A DNA stretch of 64,000 nt from Alphaproteobacteria bacterium (GTDB taxonomy: Bacteria > Pseudomonadota > Alphaproteobacteria > CACIAM-22H2): assembly GCA_017308135.1 (NCBI GenBank), contig JAFKFM010000012.1, positions 62,001-126,000 on the forward strand, in the 5' to 3' direction. The notes beneath the pieces are model-generated. The model ran no database searches. It had not been told where the DNA came from and saw only the letters and a list, made by a program, of their open reading frames with translations. A program made the translations under genes and the position numbers. Within the stretch, counting starts at the first letter, position 1, and every line of letters starts with the position of its first letter. Shown here in pieces: positions 57,323 through 64,000 of this stretch.

Positions 57323-58324
57323 ATGAAATTCGAATTGAATCGCCGCACGCTTTTGGCCGGTCTGGGCGCTTCGGCCGCCCTGCCCTTGCCCGTTTTCGCG
57401 CAAGGGGCCGGCAACGCCGTCGTCTACACGTCGAACAACCAGCAGGCCGTGCAGTCGATCACCGACGTCGCGCGCACCAAGGCGCCCAATATGCGCTTCA
57501 ACTTCGTGACCGGCGGCAGTGCGGTCCTGCTGCGCCGCATGGAAAGCGAAGCGGGCAAGCCGCAAGCCGACGTGTTCTGGAGCTCCAGCGCCAACACGCT
57601 GGGCGCGTTCAAGCCGCTGTTCGAATCCTACCGCTCGCCCGAAGCCGCTTCGATCCCCGCGATGTTCGCGGAACCCCAGAATCTGTGGACCGCGTCGAAC
57701 GTCCACGTCGTCGTGCAGATGGTGAACACCAATCAGCTGGGCGGCAATCCGCAGCCCAAGACCTGGGCCGATCTGCTCGACCCGCGCTGGAAAGGCAAGA
57801 TTATCATCGCCGATCCCGCGAACAGCTCGACCGCCTTCACCATCCTGTGGGGCGTGCGCCAAATGCTGGGCGCGGAGGCGTTGCGCAAGCTCGCGGTCAA
57901 CACGACCGTGACGCCGGCGGCCGCGACCGTGCTGCGCGCCGTGGCGCAAGGCGAATTCACCGTGGGCCTGACGTTCGAATCGAACGCCTATGCCTATGTC
58001 GCCGGCGGCCAGAAGGAGATCAAACTGGTCTACGCCGAGGACGGCACGTTCACGACGCCGGAATTCATCGTTCTGGCGAAGGGTGCCCCCAACGGCGACG
58101 CGGCCAAGCGCGCTTTCGACGTGATGATCTCGCGCGAAGTGCAGATCGCCCTGTTGGAGAACGCGTTCCGCCGGCCGAGCCGCGGCGATATCGACGTGTC
58201 CAAGCACGCCGATCTGCCGAATTTGGGCTCGATCAAGGTGTTCGCGCTCGACGAGAACGACGCCGCCGCCAAGCGCGACGCCTTCCTCGCCGAATGGCAA
58301 GCCGCCGTCGCGGCCGCGCGTTAA
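57323..58324 (+). CDS. ABC transporter extracellular solute-binding protein (FbpA/PhnS type)
   Basis: A 333-residue exported protein with leader MKFELNRRTLLAGLGASAAL, which carries a Tat-like RR, and processing near VFAQG. NAVVYTSNNQQAVQSI and GKPQADVFWSS are family patterns. The double-Tyr iron site of FbpA is not evident, which favours a phosphonate- or other anion-binding member. GAGGAGA precedes the ATG. Its stop overlaps that of the facing zwf gene by 4 bases. Confidence 0.88.
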   Translation: MKFELNRRTLLAGLGASAALPLPVFAQGAGNAVVYTSNNQQAVQSITDVARTKAPNMRFNFVTGGSAVLLRRMESEAGKPQADVFWSSSANTLGAFKPLFESYRSPEAASIPAMFAEPQNLWTASNVHVVVQMVNTNQLGGNPQPKTWADLLDPRWKGKIIIADPANSSTAFTILWGVRQMLGAEALRKLAVNTTVTPAAATVLRAVAQGEFTVGLTFESNAYAYVAGGQKEIKLVYAEDGTFTTPEFIVLAKGAPNGDAAKRAFDVMISREVQIALLENAFRRPSRGDIDVSKHADLPNLGSIKVFALDENDAAAKRDAFLAEWQAAVAAAR

Positions 58325-59778
58325 GTCAATTCTTCGTGCCAGGTACGGCCATCGCGCTCGATCAGCGCGGTGGCCGCCGCCGGCCCCCAGCTGCCGGCGA
58401 CGTAATTCTTGGGGGCTTCGCTCCCGCGCTCCCACTCGCGCACCAGCGGATCGATCCAGCTCCACGCGGCCTCGACCTCGTCGCGGCGCATGAACAGCGT
58501 CTGGTTGCCGCGCACCACGTCCATCAGCAAACGCTCATAGGCTTCCGGGAAGCGGACGGAGAATTCCTCCGCGAAGGATAGATCGAGCGGTGCGGCCCGC
58601 AAACGCATGCCGCCGGGCCCCGGCTCCTTCGTCATCAAGCGCATCGTGATGCCTTCGTCGGGCTGCAAGCGCACGACCAGGCGGTTGGCTTCGAGCTTCA
58701 CGCCCTCGCCGAACAGCGAATGCGGCACGGGTTTGAAGGCGATCACGATCTCGGAGTTCTTGCTCGCCAGGCGCTTGCCGGTGCGCAGATAGAACGGCAC
58801 GCCCGCCCAGCGCCAATTGGCAATGCCCGTCTTGATCGCGACGAAGGTTTCCGTGCGACTGGTGCGGCCTTTGCCCAGATCGTCGGCATAGGAGCGGACG
58901 GCCGTGCCCGCGATGGCGCCGGCCACGTATTGGCCGCGTACGATGGCCGACGATGCGACGGGCTCCAGCGCACGCAGCACTTTCAGCTTCTCGTCGCGCA
59001 CCGCATCGGCCGCGAAGGCGCGCGGCGGCTCCATCGCCACCAAGCACAGCAGCTGGACGAGATGGTTCTGCACCATGTCGCGCAAGGCGCCCGAGCCGTC
59101 GTAGTAATCGGCGCGGCTTTCGAGCCCGACGGTTTCGGCGACCGTGATCTGCACATGGTCGATCCATTGCGACGACCACAACGGCTCGAACATCGAATTG
59201 GCGAAGCGCAACGCGATCAGGTTCTGGACCGTTTCCTTGCCCAGATAATGATCGATGCGATAGATCGCGGATTCGTCGATCACCGCGCCGATTTCGTCGT
59301 TGATCCGCCGCGCCGAGGCGAGGTCGGAGCCGATCGGCTTTTCGACCACGAGGCGCGTGAGCGGCGTGACGAGGCCTTGCTGGGCCAAGCGCCGCGCGAT
59401 CGGCCCGAAGAATTTGGGCGACGTGGCGAGATAGACGACGCGGACGTGATCGTCGCCGCCCTTCAACGCGTCGGCAAGCGCGGGCCAGCCCTGCTCGCCT
59501 TCCGCATCCAGCGTCACATGGCGCAGCCGCGCCAGGAACCGCTCCCAGAGCGGCTTGTCGCCGGGCGACAGCGTCGGGCGGACATTCTCCTCGACGAACT
59601 TGCGATAGGCCGCATCGTCGAAATTCTTCCGTGAGACGGCGACGATCCGCGCCTCGGCCGGGATCTGGCCGTCGGCGTCGCGATGCCAGAGGGCGGGCAG
59701 CAATTTGCGCGTGGCGAGGTCGCCCGTTCCGCCGAACACGACGCAATCGAACGGGGCGACGGGAATGATCTGTGACAA
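58321..59778 (-). CDS. zwf: Glucose-6-phosphate 1-dehydrogenase
   Basis: A 485-residue enzyme, the first step of the oxidative pentose phosphate and Entner-Doudoroff routes. The coenzyme loop GGTGDLA (16-22) and the substrate motif RIDHYLGKE (174-182, catalytic His 177, Lys 181) are exact. EKPIGSDL is the conserved 147-154 segment. Neither pgl nor edd is adjacent, so zwf stands alone between two convergent or divergent units. Confidence 0.97.
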   Translation of the reverse strand: MSQIIPVAPFDCVVFGGTGDLATRKLLPALWHRDADGQIPAEARIVAVSRKNFDDAAYRKFVEENVRPTLSPGDKPLWERFLARLRHVTLDAEGEQGWPALADALKGGDDHVRVVYLATSPKFFGPIARRLAQQGLVTPLTRLVVEKPIGSDLASARRINDEIGAVIDESAIYRIDHYLGKETVQNLIALRFANSMFEPLWSSQWIDHVQITVAETVGLESRADYYDGSGALRDMVQNHLVQLLCLVAMEPPRAFAADAVRDEKLKVLRALEPVASSAIVRGQYVAGAIAGTAVRSYADDLGKGRTSRTETFVAIKTGIANWRWAGVPFYLRTGKRLASKNSEIVIAFKPVPHSLFGEGVKLEANRLVVRLQPDEGITMRLMTKEPGPGGMRLRAAPLDLSFAEEFSVRFPEAYERLLMDVVRGNQTLFMRRDEVEAAWSWIDPLVREWERGSEAPKNYVAGSWGPAAATALIERDGRTWHEELT

Positions 59779-59899
59779 GGTACTTTATCCTTCCGATACC
59801 GGGCGTCAGCATCCGACGGAACACCCCGGTTTGTCATTAGCATTGCGGGGAATTTCCGGGCCGGGCAGACTTATCCGGGCCGAAATCGGAGAGCGGAAC

Positions 59900-60583
59900 A
59901 TGGGCGGACAGGTCGATTTTTCGAATTTCGCGGGCGTCGATCTGGACGCGATGCCGTCCATTTTGCGCGGCGAAGCGCGCGTCGTCACCGCCCCGTTCGT
60001 GCGGGCCACCCCCGAAACTTTGAAGGGGTACGGCCACCTCGTGCGCGATTTCGCGACCGGCAAGGTCACGATCGTCACCTGGCCGCAACCCGGCTGGCGG
60101 CCCATCGTCGATGGCACGGGCAACGAAGGCGGCACGGTCGAGGATACGTTCGAGATGGTCCGGCGCGGCCAAATTCAGCACGCGGTCAATCACGCGGTCG
60201 GGCGCGGCTATGTGACCGGCTGGTTCGACGATCCCGCCGATGCGCGCGAAGACCGCGAACCGACGGACGCCACGCTGCTCTATACGCACGAGGCGAATTA
60301 CCATCCCGATGGCGGACAGATCTTCGTCCCGCGCGATGGCGCATCCTTCGTGGCGCTGTTGGCGAAGCCCGGCGACGATTTGAAGCCCGAGGATTTCGTC
60401 GCCTTCCATTTCGACGGCAGCGTCGGCGTGCATATCGATCCCGGCGTGTGGCATCAGCCGGTGTTTCCCGTGCACGCGCGCGCGACATTCGACGACCGCC
60501 AAGGCCGCGTTCACGCTTGCGTGTCGTGCGACTTCGTCACCGAATTCGGCGCCTATATCGGCGTGCCTTTGACGCCGCGCTAA
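59900..60583 (+). CDS. Ureidoglycolate lyase (AllA)-like cupin protein
   Basis: A 227-residue protein. The C-terminal two-thirds resembles ureidoglycolate lyase: HPDGGQIFVPRDGASFVALLAKPGDD, then GSVGVHIDPGVWHQPVFPV, whose His residues would bind the metal or substrate. It is about 60 residues longer than E. coli AllA (160) at the N-terminus, so the substrate may differ. It faces the amidohydrolase gene with stops overlapping by 4 bases. Start ATG 59900 with GAGAG upstream; a 65-codon extension crosses the zwf promoter and is rejected. Confidence 0.75.
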   Translation: MGGQVDFSNFAGVDLDAMPSILRGEARVVTAPFVRATPETLKGYGHLVRDFATGKVTIVTWPQPGWRPIVDGTGNEGGTVEDTFEMVRRGQIQHAVNHAVGRGYVTGWFDDPADAREDREPTDATLLYTHEANYHPDGGQIFVPRDGASFVALLAKPGDDLKPEDFVAFHFDGSVGVHIDPGVWHQPVFPVHARATFDDRQGRVHACVSCDFVTEFGAYIGVPLTPR

Positions 60584-62118
60584 TCCCGGCCGCTGAGGCG
60601 GTAATGGGGATCCATGCCGATCCCGTCGAGATAGCCGTCGTAGAACTGCTTCACGTAAGGGAAGACCGACTTGGCGAGCGTCACGCGGTCAAGTTCGGCC
60701 GGCGTCAACGGCGCCTTCATGCGCGCGGCGATTTCCGCCAGCGTCGCATCGCGATCGAGCTTCGTGAAGCTTCCATCCTTATAGACGGTCTCGCCCGCGA
60801 TCATCACGCGCTTAACCGCATTGCCGCGCGCGCGCTGGACCAGCACGTCGATCGGTGCGACCGCGTCGTTCTGATAGGGATAGGTCACCGTATCCCAATC
60901 GAACATCACCAGATCGGCTTCGCAGCCGGGATGGAGGCGCCCGATCGCGGTGCCGAAGGGCGTCGTCTCGGCGCCGAATTCGGTCGCCATGCGCAGGATC
61001 TGCGCGGGCTCCGGATGCGGCGCATCGAGCCCCGGCTCGCGATGCATGCGCAGCGCCATGCGCATTTCCTGCAACATGTCGCGGTCGTCGTTGATCCCCG
61101 CCTCGTCCATGCCGAGACCGACGCGAATACCCTTGGCGAGGAAGCGGTTGAGCGGCGCCAAACCGCTTTTGAGCCGCAGATTGGAGCTGCAATTATGGCA
61201 GATGCGCGTGCCCGTATGCGCGCAAAGCTCGATATCGCTTTCCGTCATCCAGGTCGAATGCCCGGCCGTCAGCAACGGCCCGGTCAGGCCCATGCGATGG
61301 AGATGTTCGAGCGCCGTGCCGCCCGTGCGCTTTTTCGCATAGGCCTTCTGGTAGACCGTTTCGACCAGATGGATATGCATCGGCGCCTTGTCGCGCGTCG
61401 ACAATTCGGCCGCGAGTTCCAACGCGCGATCCGACAGCCAATGTAGATTGGCCGGCGCCAGCTGAACCGCGATCAGGCCGCCGGCCTTCGCGCGCAACGC
61501 CTCATAGACCGCGCGCTGATCGTCGAGTGGCAGGGTGAAGCGCTTGAAATAGTCGCGCAAGCTCGGCTGCACATCCGCCGGCACGCTGGCCGTGAATTCT
61601 TCGTCGTCGGCGTAGACGAGACGATTCTGGTCGCGCAGGCCCATCGAATAGGACGCGCGCAGGCCGATATCGCGATAGGCGTCCATCACCCGGCCAGCGG
61701 TCGCGACGATCTGCTCCGCCGTGCCGGGCGCGCGGCTGTGCAAATGCTGCACGGTCGTCACGCCGCTCGCGATCATCTCGAACGCCGAGAAAAGCGTATC
61801 GAGATAGGGATCGACGTCGCGCAAGGCCAACCGGCTCGCGAACCACAGCTCCAGCGGATGATCGGGCGAGCCCAGTTGCAGCGGCGTCAACCCGACATGA
61901 TGATGCGCGTTGATAAGGCCGGGGATGACGAACATCTCCGGCCCGCCGGTTTCCGCGGCACCTGGATGCGCCGCGCGCATCTCGGCCGCCGGCCCGATCG
62001 CCAGCACCTTGCCGTCTTGGATCGCCATTGCCGCGTTCTCGTGCAGGATCGGCGTGCCGTCTTTCGCGAAGCCTTCGAGAATGCGGCCCGCGACGACGCG
62101 TTGGATTTGGCCGCTCAT
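60580..62118 (-). CDS. Amidohydrolase of the TrzA/AtzA (guanine deaminase-like) group
   Basis: A 512-residue metal-dependent hydrolase. The H-x-H site is in PGLINAHHHVG, further His ligands are in HIHLVET and LTAGHSTW, and the Asp is in LGMDEAG. The Cys-containing ICHNCSSNLRLKSG is typical of the group that removes amino or other groups from triazines, guanine, adenosine and related rings. The family sequence is long and has a C-terminal extension of about 60 residues. It shares an ATGA overlap with an ABC permease gene, so its substrate is probably imported by that system. Confidence 0.85.
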   Translation of the reverse strand: MSGQIQRVVAGRILEGFAKDGTPILHENAAMAIQDGKVLAIGPAAEMRAAHPGAAETGGPEMFVIPGLINAHHHVGLTPLQLGSPDHPLELWFASRLALRDVDPYLDTLFSAFEMIASGVTTVQHLHSRAPGTAEQIVATAGRVMDAYRDIGLRASYSMGLRDQNRLVYADDEEFTASVPADVQPSLRDYFKRFTLPLDDQRAVYEALRAKAGGLIAVQLAPANLHWLSDRALELAAELSTRDKAPMHIHLVETVYQKAYAKKRTGGTALEHLHRMGLTGPLLTAGHSTWMTESDIELCAHTGTRICHNCSSNLRLKSGLAPLNRFLAKGIRVGLGMDEAGINDDRDMLQEMRMALRMHREPGLDAPHPEPAQILRMATEFGAETTPFGTAIGRLHPGCEADLVMFDWDTVTYPYQNDAVAPIDVLVQRARGNAVKRVMIAGETVYKDGSFTKLDRDATLAEIAARMKAPLTPAELDRVTLAKSVFPYVKQFYDGYLDGIGMDPHYRLSGRD

Positions 62119-62909
62119 ATCGCGGCCGCGCGGCGCAAGCCCACGAAGCGTTCCAGCGCCAACAGGGCGACGATCGTCAGGACGAGCAGCAAGGTGGAGA
62201 CGGCGGCGATCATGGGATTGGGCGACTCTTCGATATATTCGAGCAGTTGGACGGGTAGCGTCTTCGTACGCGCATCAGCGAGAAAGATCGAGATCGGATA
62301 ATTGTCGAACGAGGCGAGAAAGGCGAAGATTCCGCCGCTGACATAGGCCGGCGCGAGTGCCGGAATCATCACTTTACGGATCGCGCGCGGAAAGGAACAG
62401 CCCAGCGTGCGCGCCGCATCGATCAGCGTGAAATCGAACAACGCCAACGCGGCCAGGATGGAGCGCACGATGAAGGGCAGCGTCATCACGACGTGCCCGG
62501 CGACGATGGCCGCCAATGGAACCGTCAAGCCATAGGCCTTGAAGCCTTGCAGCATGGCGATACCGAGCACGATGCCCGGCAGCATCAGCGGCGAGAGGAT
62601 CAGCGCCGCCAGCGCGTCGCGGCCGGGAAACGCGGCGCGCGCGATGGCGATCGCGGCGGGCGTGCCCAGCAGGATCGCCAAGAAAGTCGAGACTGCCGCG
62701 ATCTGCGCCGAGAGCGTCATGGCGCTCCAGAAGGTGCGGTTGGCCCAGAGCCGTTCCCACCAGCGCGCGGAGAACTCGCCGACCGTCACGTCGAACACCG
62801 GCGAGGCGGAGACCGAGACGAGCACGACGACGACGATCGGCGCCAACTGGATCGCCAGTACCAAGCCGGTCGTCGCGAAGACGAGCTTTTCGAGCGGGCG
62901 TTTGATCAC
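62115..62909 (-). CDS. ABC transporter permease 2 (PotC type)
   Basis: A 264-residue protein of about six membrane segments, with the ATPase-contact loop DAARTLGCSFPRAIRKVMIPALAP. SFDNYPISIFLADARTKTLPVQLLEY is typical of polyamine/opine permeases. GTG start at 62909 in a GTGA overlap with the first permease gene. It lies just upstream of the amidohydrolase in the operon. Confidence 0.9.
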   Translation of the reverse strand: MIKRPLEKLVFATTGLVLAIQLAPIVVVVLVSVSASPVFDVTVGEFSARWWERLWANRTFWSAMTLSAQIAAVSTFLAILLGTPAAIAIARAAFPGRDALAALILSPLMLPGIVLGIAMLQGFKAYGLTVPLAAIVAGHVVMTLPFIVRSILAALALFDFTLIDAARTLGCSFPRAIRKVMIPALAPAYVSGGIFAFLASFDNYPISIFLADARTKTLPVQLLEYIEESPNPMIAAVSTLLLVLTIVALLALERFVGLRRAAAI

Positions 62910-63760
62910 GCGCGCACCTGACCCGGCTTGCGGTTGACCACGCGGCCCGCGAGGAACACGGCGGCGAAGGCGACCGCCAGCAGGATCAGCGACACCGTGG
63001 CGCCGCGCACCGGATTGAGGATGACGAGATAGGAATCCGCCGCGACTTTCGACAGGGTTTTGAACCCCGCCCCGGTCAGCAGGCTGGGAATGACATAGGC
63101 CGAGACGGCCATCGAGAAGACGAAGCAGATGCCGGCGATCAAGCCCGGCAGGCTGAGCGGCAGGATGACCTTGCGGAAGCAATAGACGGGCGAGCCGCCC
63201 AGCGTCGCGGCCGCCCCCAGTAGATCGGGATGGATCTGGCGCAATACGCCGAAGATCGGCAACACCATATAAGGCAGCAGGATCGACGCCGTACCGACGA
63301 TCAGGCCGGGTTGGGAAAACAGCAGCGGCAAGGGCTCGCGCGTAATGCCGGTCAGCATCAGCAGATGATTGACCAGGCCGTTGGAGCGCAGCAGCACCAA
63401 CCAGCCGAAGGCTTTGACGATCACGCTGGTCGTCATCGGCAGCACGATGGCGATCAGCAGCAGCATCTGCATTTTCGGACCGCTGCGCGCCATCGTATAG
63501 GCGTAGGCATAGCCACCGATCGCGGCGACGATCGTCACCAGCGCGCCATAACGCAACGTGTTCCACACGACGCCGAGACTATAGGGATCGTTGAGATAGC
63601 GCGTGAAATTGCCGATCCCCACCCCGTCGCCGTCGCTGAACCCGTCGAGCAGCAGACGCCCGAGCGGGAAGACCAGCGCCACGACGAAATAAGCCGCGGC
63701 GGGAATCGCGAGCAGGGCCAGCGGATCGATACGGCGGCGCGCGGCCGCCCGTTTCATCAT
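62906..63760 (-). CDS. ABC transporter permease 1 (PotB type)
   Basis: A 284-residue permease with six membrane segments and the loop GAAATLGGSPVYCFRKVILPLSLPG. It pairs with the second permease. Two starts are possible: ATG at 63760, in a double ATG with a Gly/Ala-coding purine-rich stretch before it, or GTG at 63790, two bases after the stop of the binding-protein gene. I list the ATG; the GTG would add 10 residues. Confidence 0.88.
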   Translation of the reverse strand: MMKRAAARRRIDPLALLAIPAAAYFVVALVFPLGRLLLDGFSDGDGVGIGNFTRYLNDPYSLGVVWNTLRYGALVTIVAAIGGYAYAYTMARSGPKMQMLLLIAIVLPMTTSVIVKAFGWLVLLRSNGLVNHLLMLTGITREPLPLLFSQPGLIVGTASILLPYMVLPIFGVLRQIHPDLLGAAATLGGSPVYCFRKVILPLSLPGLIAGICFVFSMAVSAYVIPSLLTGAGFKTLSKVAADSYLVILNPVRGATVSLILLAVAFAAVFLAGRVVNRKPGQVRA

Positions 63761-63792
63761 TCCGCCCGCCTTGCCCGCGATTGCCGTCACGC

Positions 63793-64000
63793 TCAGGCCA
63801 CGACTTCGCGGTCGAAGCGCTCGATCCACGCCGCGCGATTCTTCGACACGAATTCCCAATCCGTATTGAACATCTCGCTGGGCGACATGATGCCGGGGCC
63901 GACCGGCGTCGAGGGATTGGCCGGCGAGTCGAAATAACGCTCGGCGAATAGCTTCTGCGCGGGCGCTTCGAGCAACTCGGTGATGAACTCGCGCGCGAGT
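63793..64000 (-). CDS. ABC transporter solute-binding protein (3' end only)
   Basis: Open to the window edge; about 68 C-terminal residues are visible. YFDSPANPSTPVGPGIMSPSEMFNTDW and the end WIERFDREVV fit the C-terminus of polyamine/opine-type (PotD-like) binding proteins, where an extended tail closes the fold. It lies just before the permease genes, so it is the first or an early gene of this operon. An ATPase gene is not visible and may lie beyond the end. Confidence 0.75.
   Translation of the reverse strand, partial: LAREFITELLEAPAQKLFAERYFDSPANPSTPVGPGIMSPSEMFNTDWEFVSKNRAAWIERFDREVVA

Overview
The window is ordinary, densely packed chromosomal DNA of a GC-rich alphaproteobacterium. 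The evidence is indirect: very high third-position GC, many ATGA/GTGA gene overlaps, small families typical of that class (DUF1194, DUF3572, DUF2842), and single-subunit catabolic enzymes of the rhizobial type. A Rhodospirillales-like host is my best guess; the sequence cannot prove it. I see no rRNA, tRNA, CRISPR array, insertion sequence or phage gene.

Layout. 1-12.3 kb: housekeeping and conserved genes: an inositol-phosphatase-family fragment, a YbaL-type antiporter, an unknown permease, a DUF1194 protein, an RlmM-like methyltransferase, a SPOR protein, a nitrilase, HrpB helicase and small DUF proteins. 12.3-16.2 kb: a tightly overlapping run of RibD-type reductase, MDR dehydrogenase, a pterin-synthase-like protein that has lost catalytic residues, a glycosyltransferase and a methyltransferase. 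16.1-20.1 kb, facing it: GT2 glycosyltransferase, a membrane sulfatase-fold protein, and one polypeptide joining a CDP-alcohol phosphatidyltransferase to an FkbM methyltransferase. 20.2-25.4 kb: ArfB, a psuG-racemase-mgsA run, a DUF2892 protein, an orphan histidine kinase and a carbonic anhydrase.

25.6-37.0 kb: a nine-gene minus-strand operon (TRAP importer, DUF6807 protein, 2-hydroxyacid dehydrogenase, APH-fold kinase, altered enolase paralogue, FAH hydrolase, two Gfo/Idh/MocA oxidoreductases) facing a LacI regulator, with three matching candidate operators between them. It looks like a self-contained catabolic pathway that I cannot match to a described one. 37.0-41.5 kb: histidine utilisation (hutD, hutU, hutC, hutH). 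41.5-47.5 kb: a small hydrophilic protein, then a cytoplasmic sulfatase divergent from a ROK regulator and a sulfonate/nitrate-type ABC importer. 47.7-58.3 kb: katG, then a GntR-controlled hydroxyproline-type catabolic run (hypD, hypO, epimerase), a HisN-like phosphatase and an iron/phosphonate-type ABC importer. 58.3-64 kb: zwf, an AllA-like protein, and an amidohydrolase in one operon with a polyamine/opine-type ABC importer that runs off the end.

The two parts most likely to hold undescribed biology are the LacI/TRAP/enolase-like operon and the facing pterin-like and surface-glycan runs at 12.3-20.1 kb.
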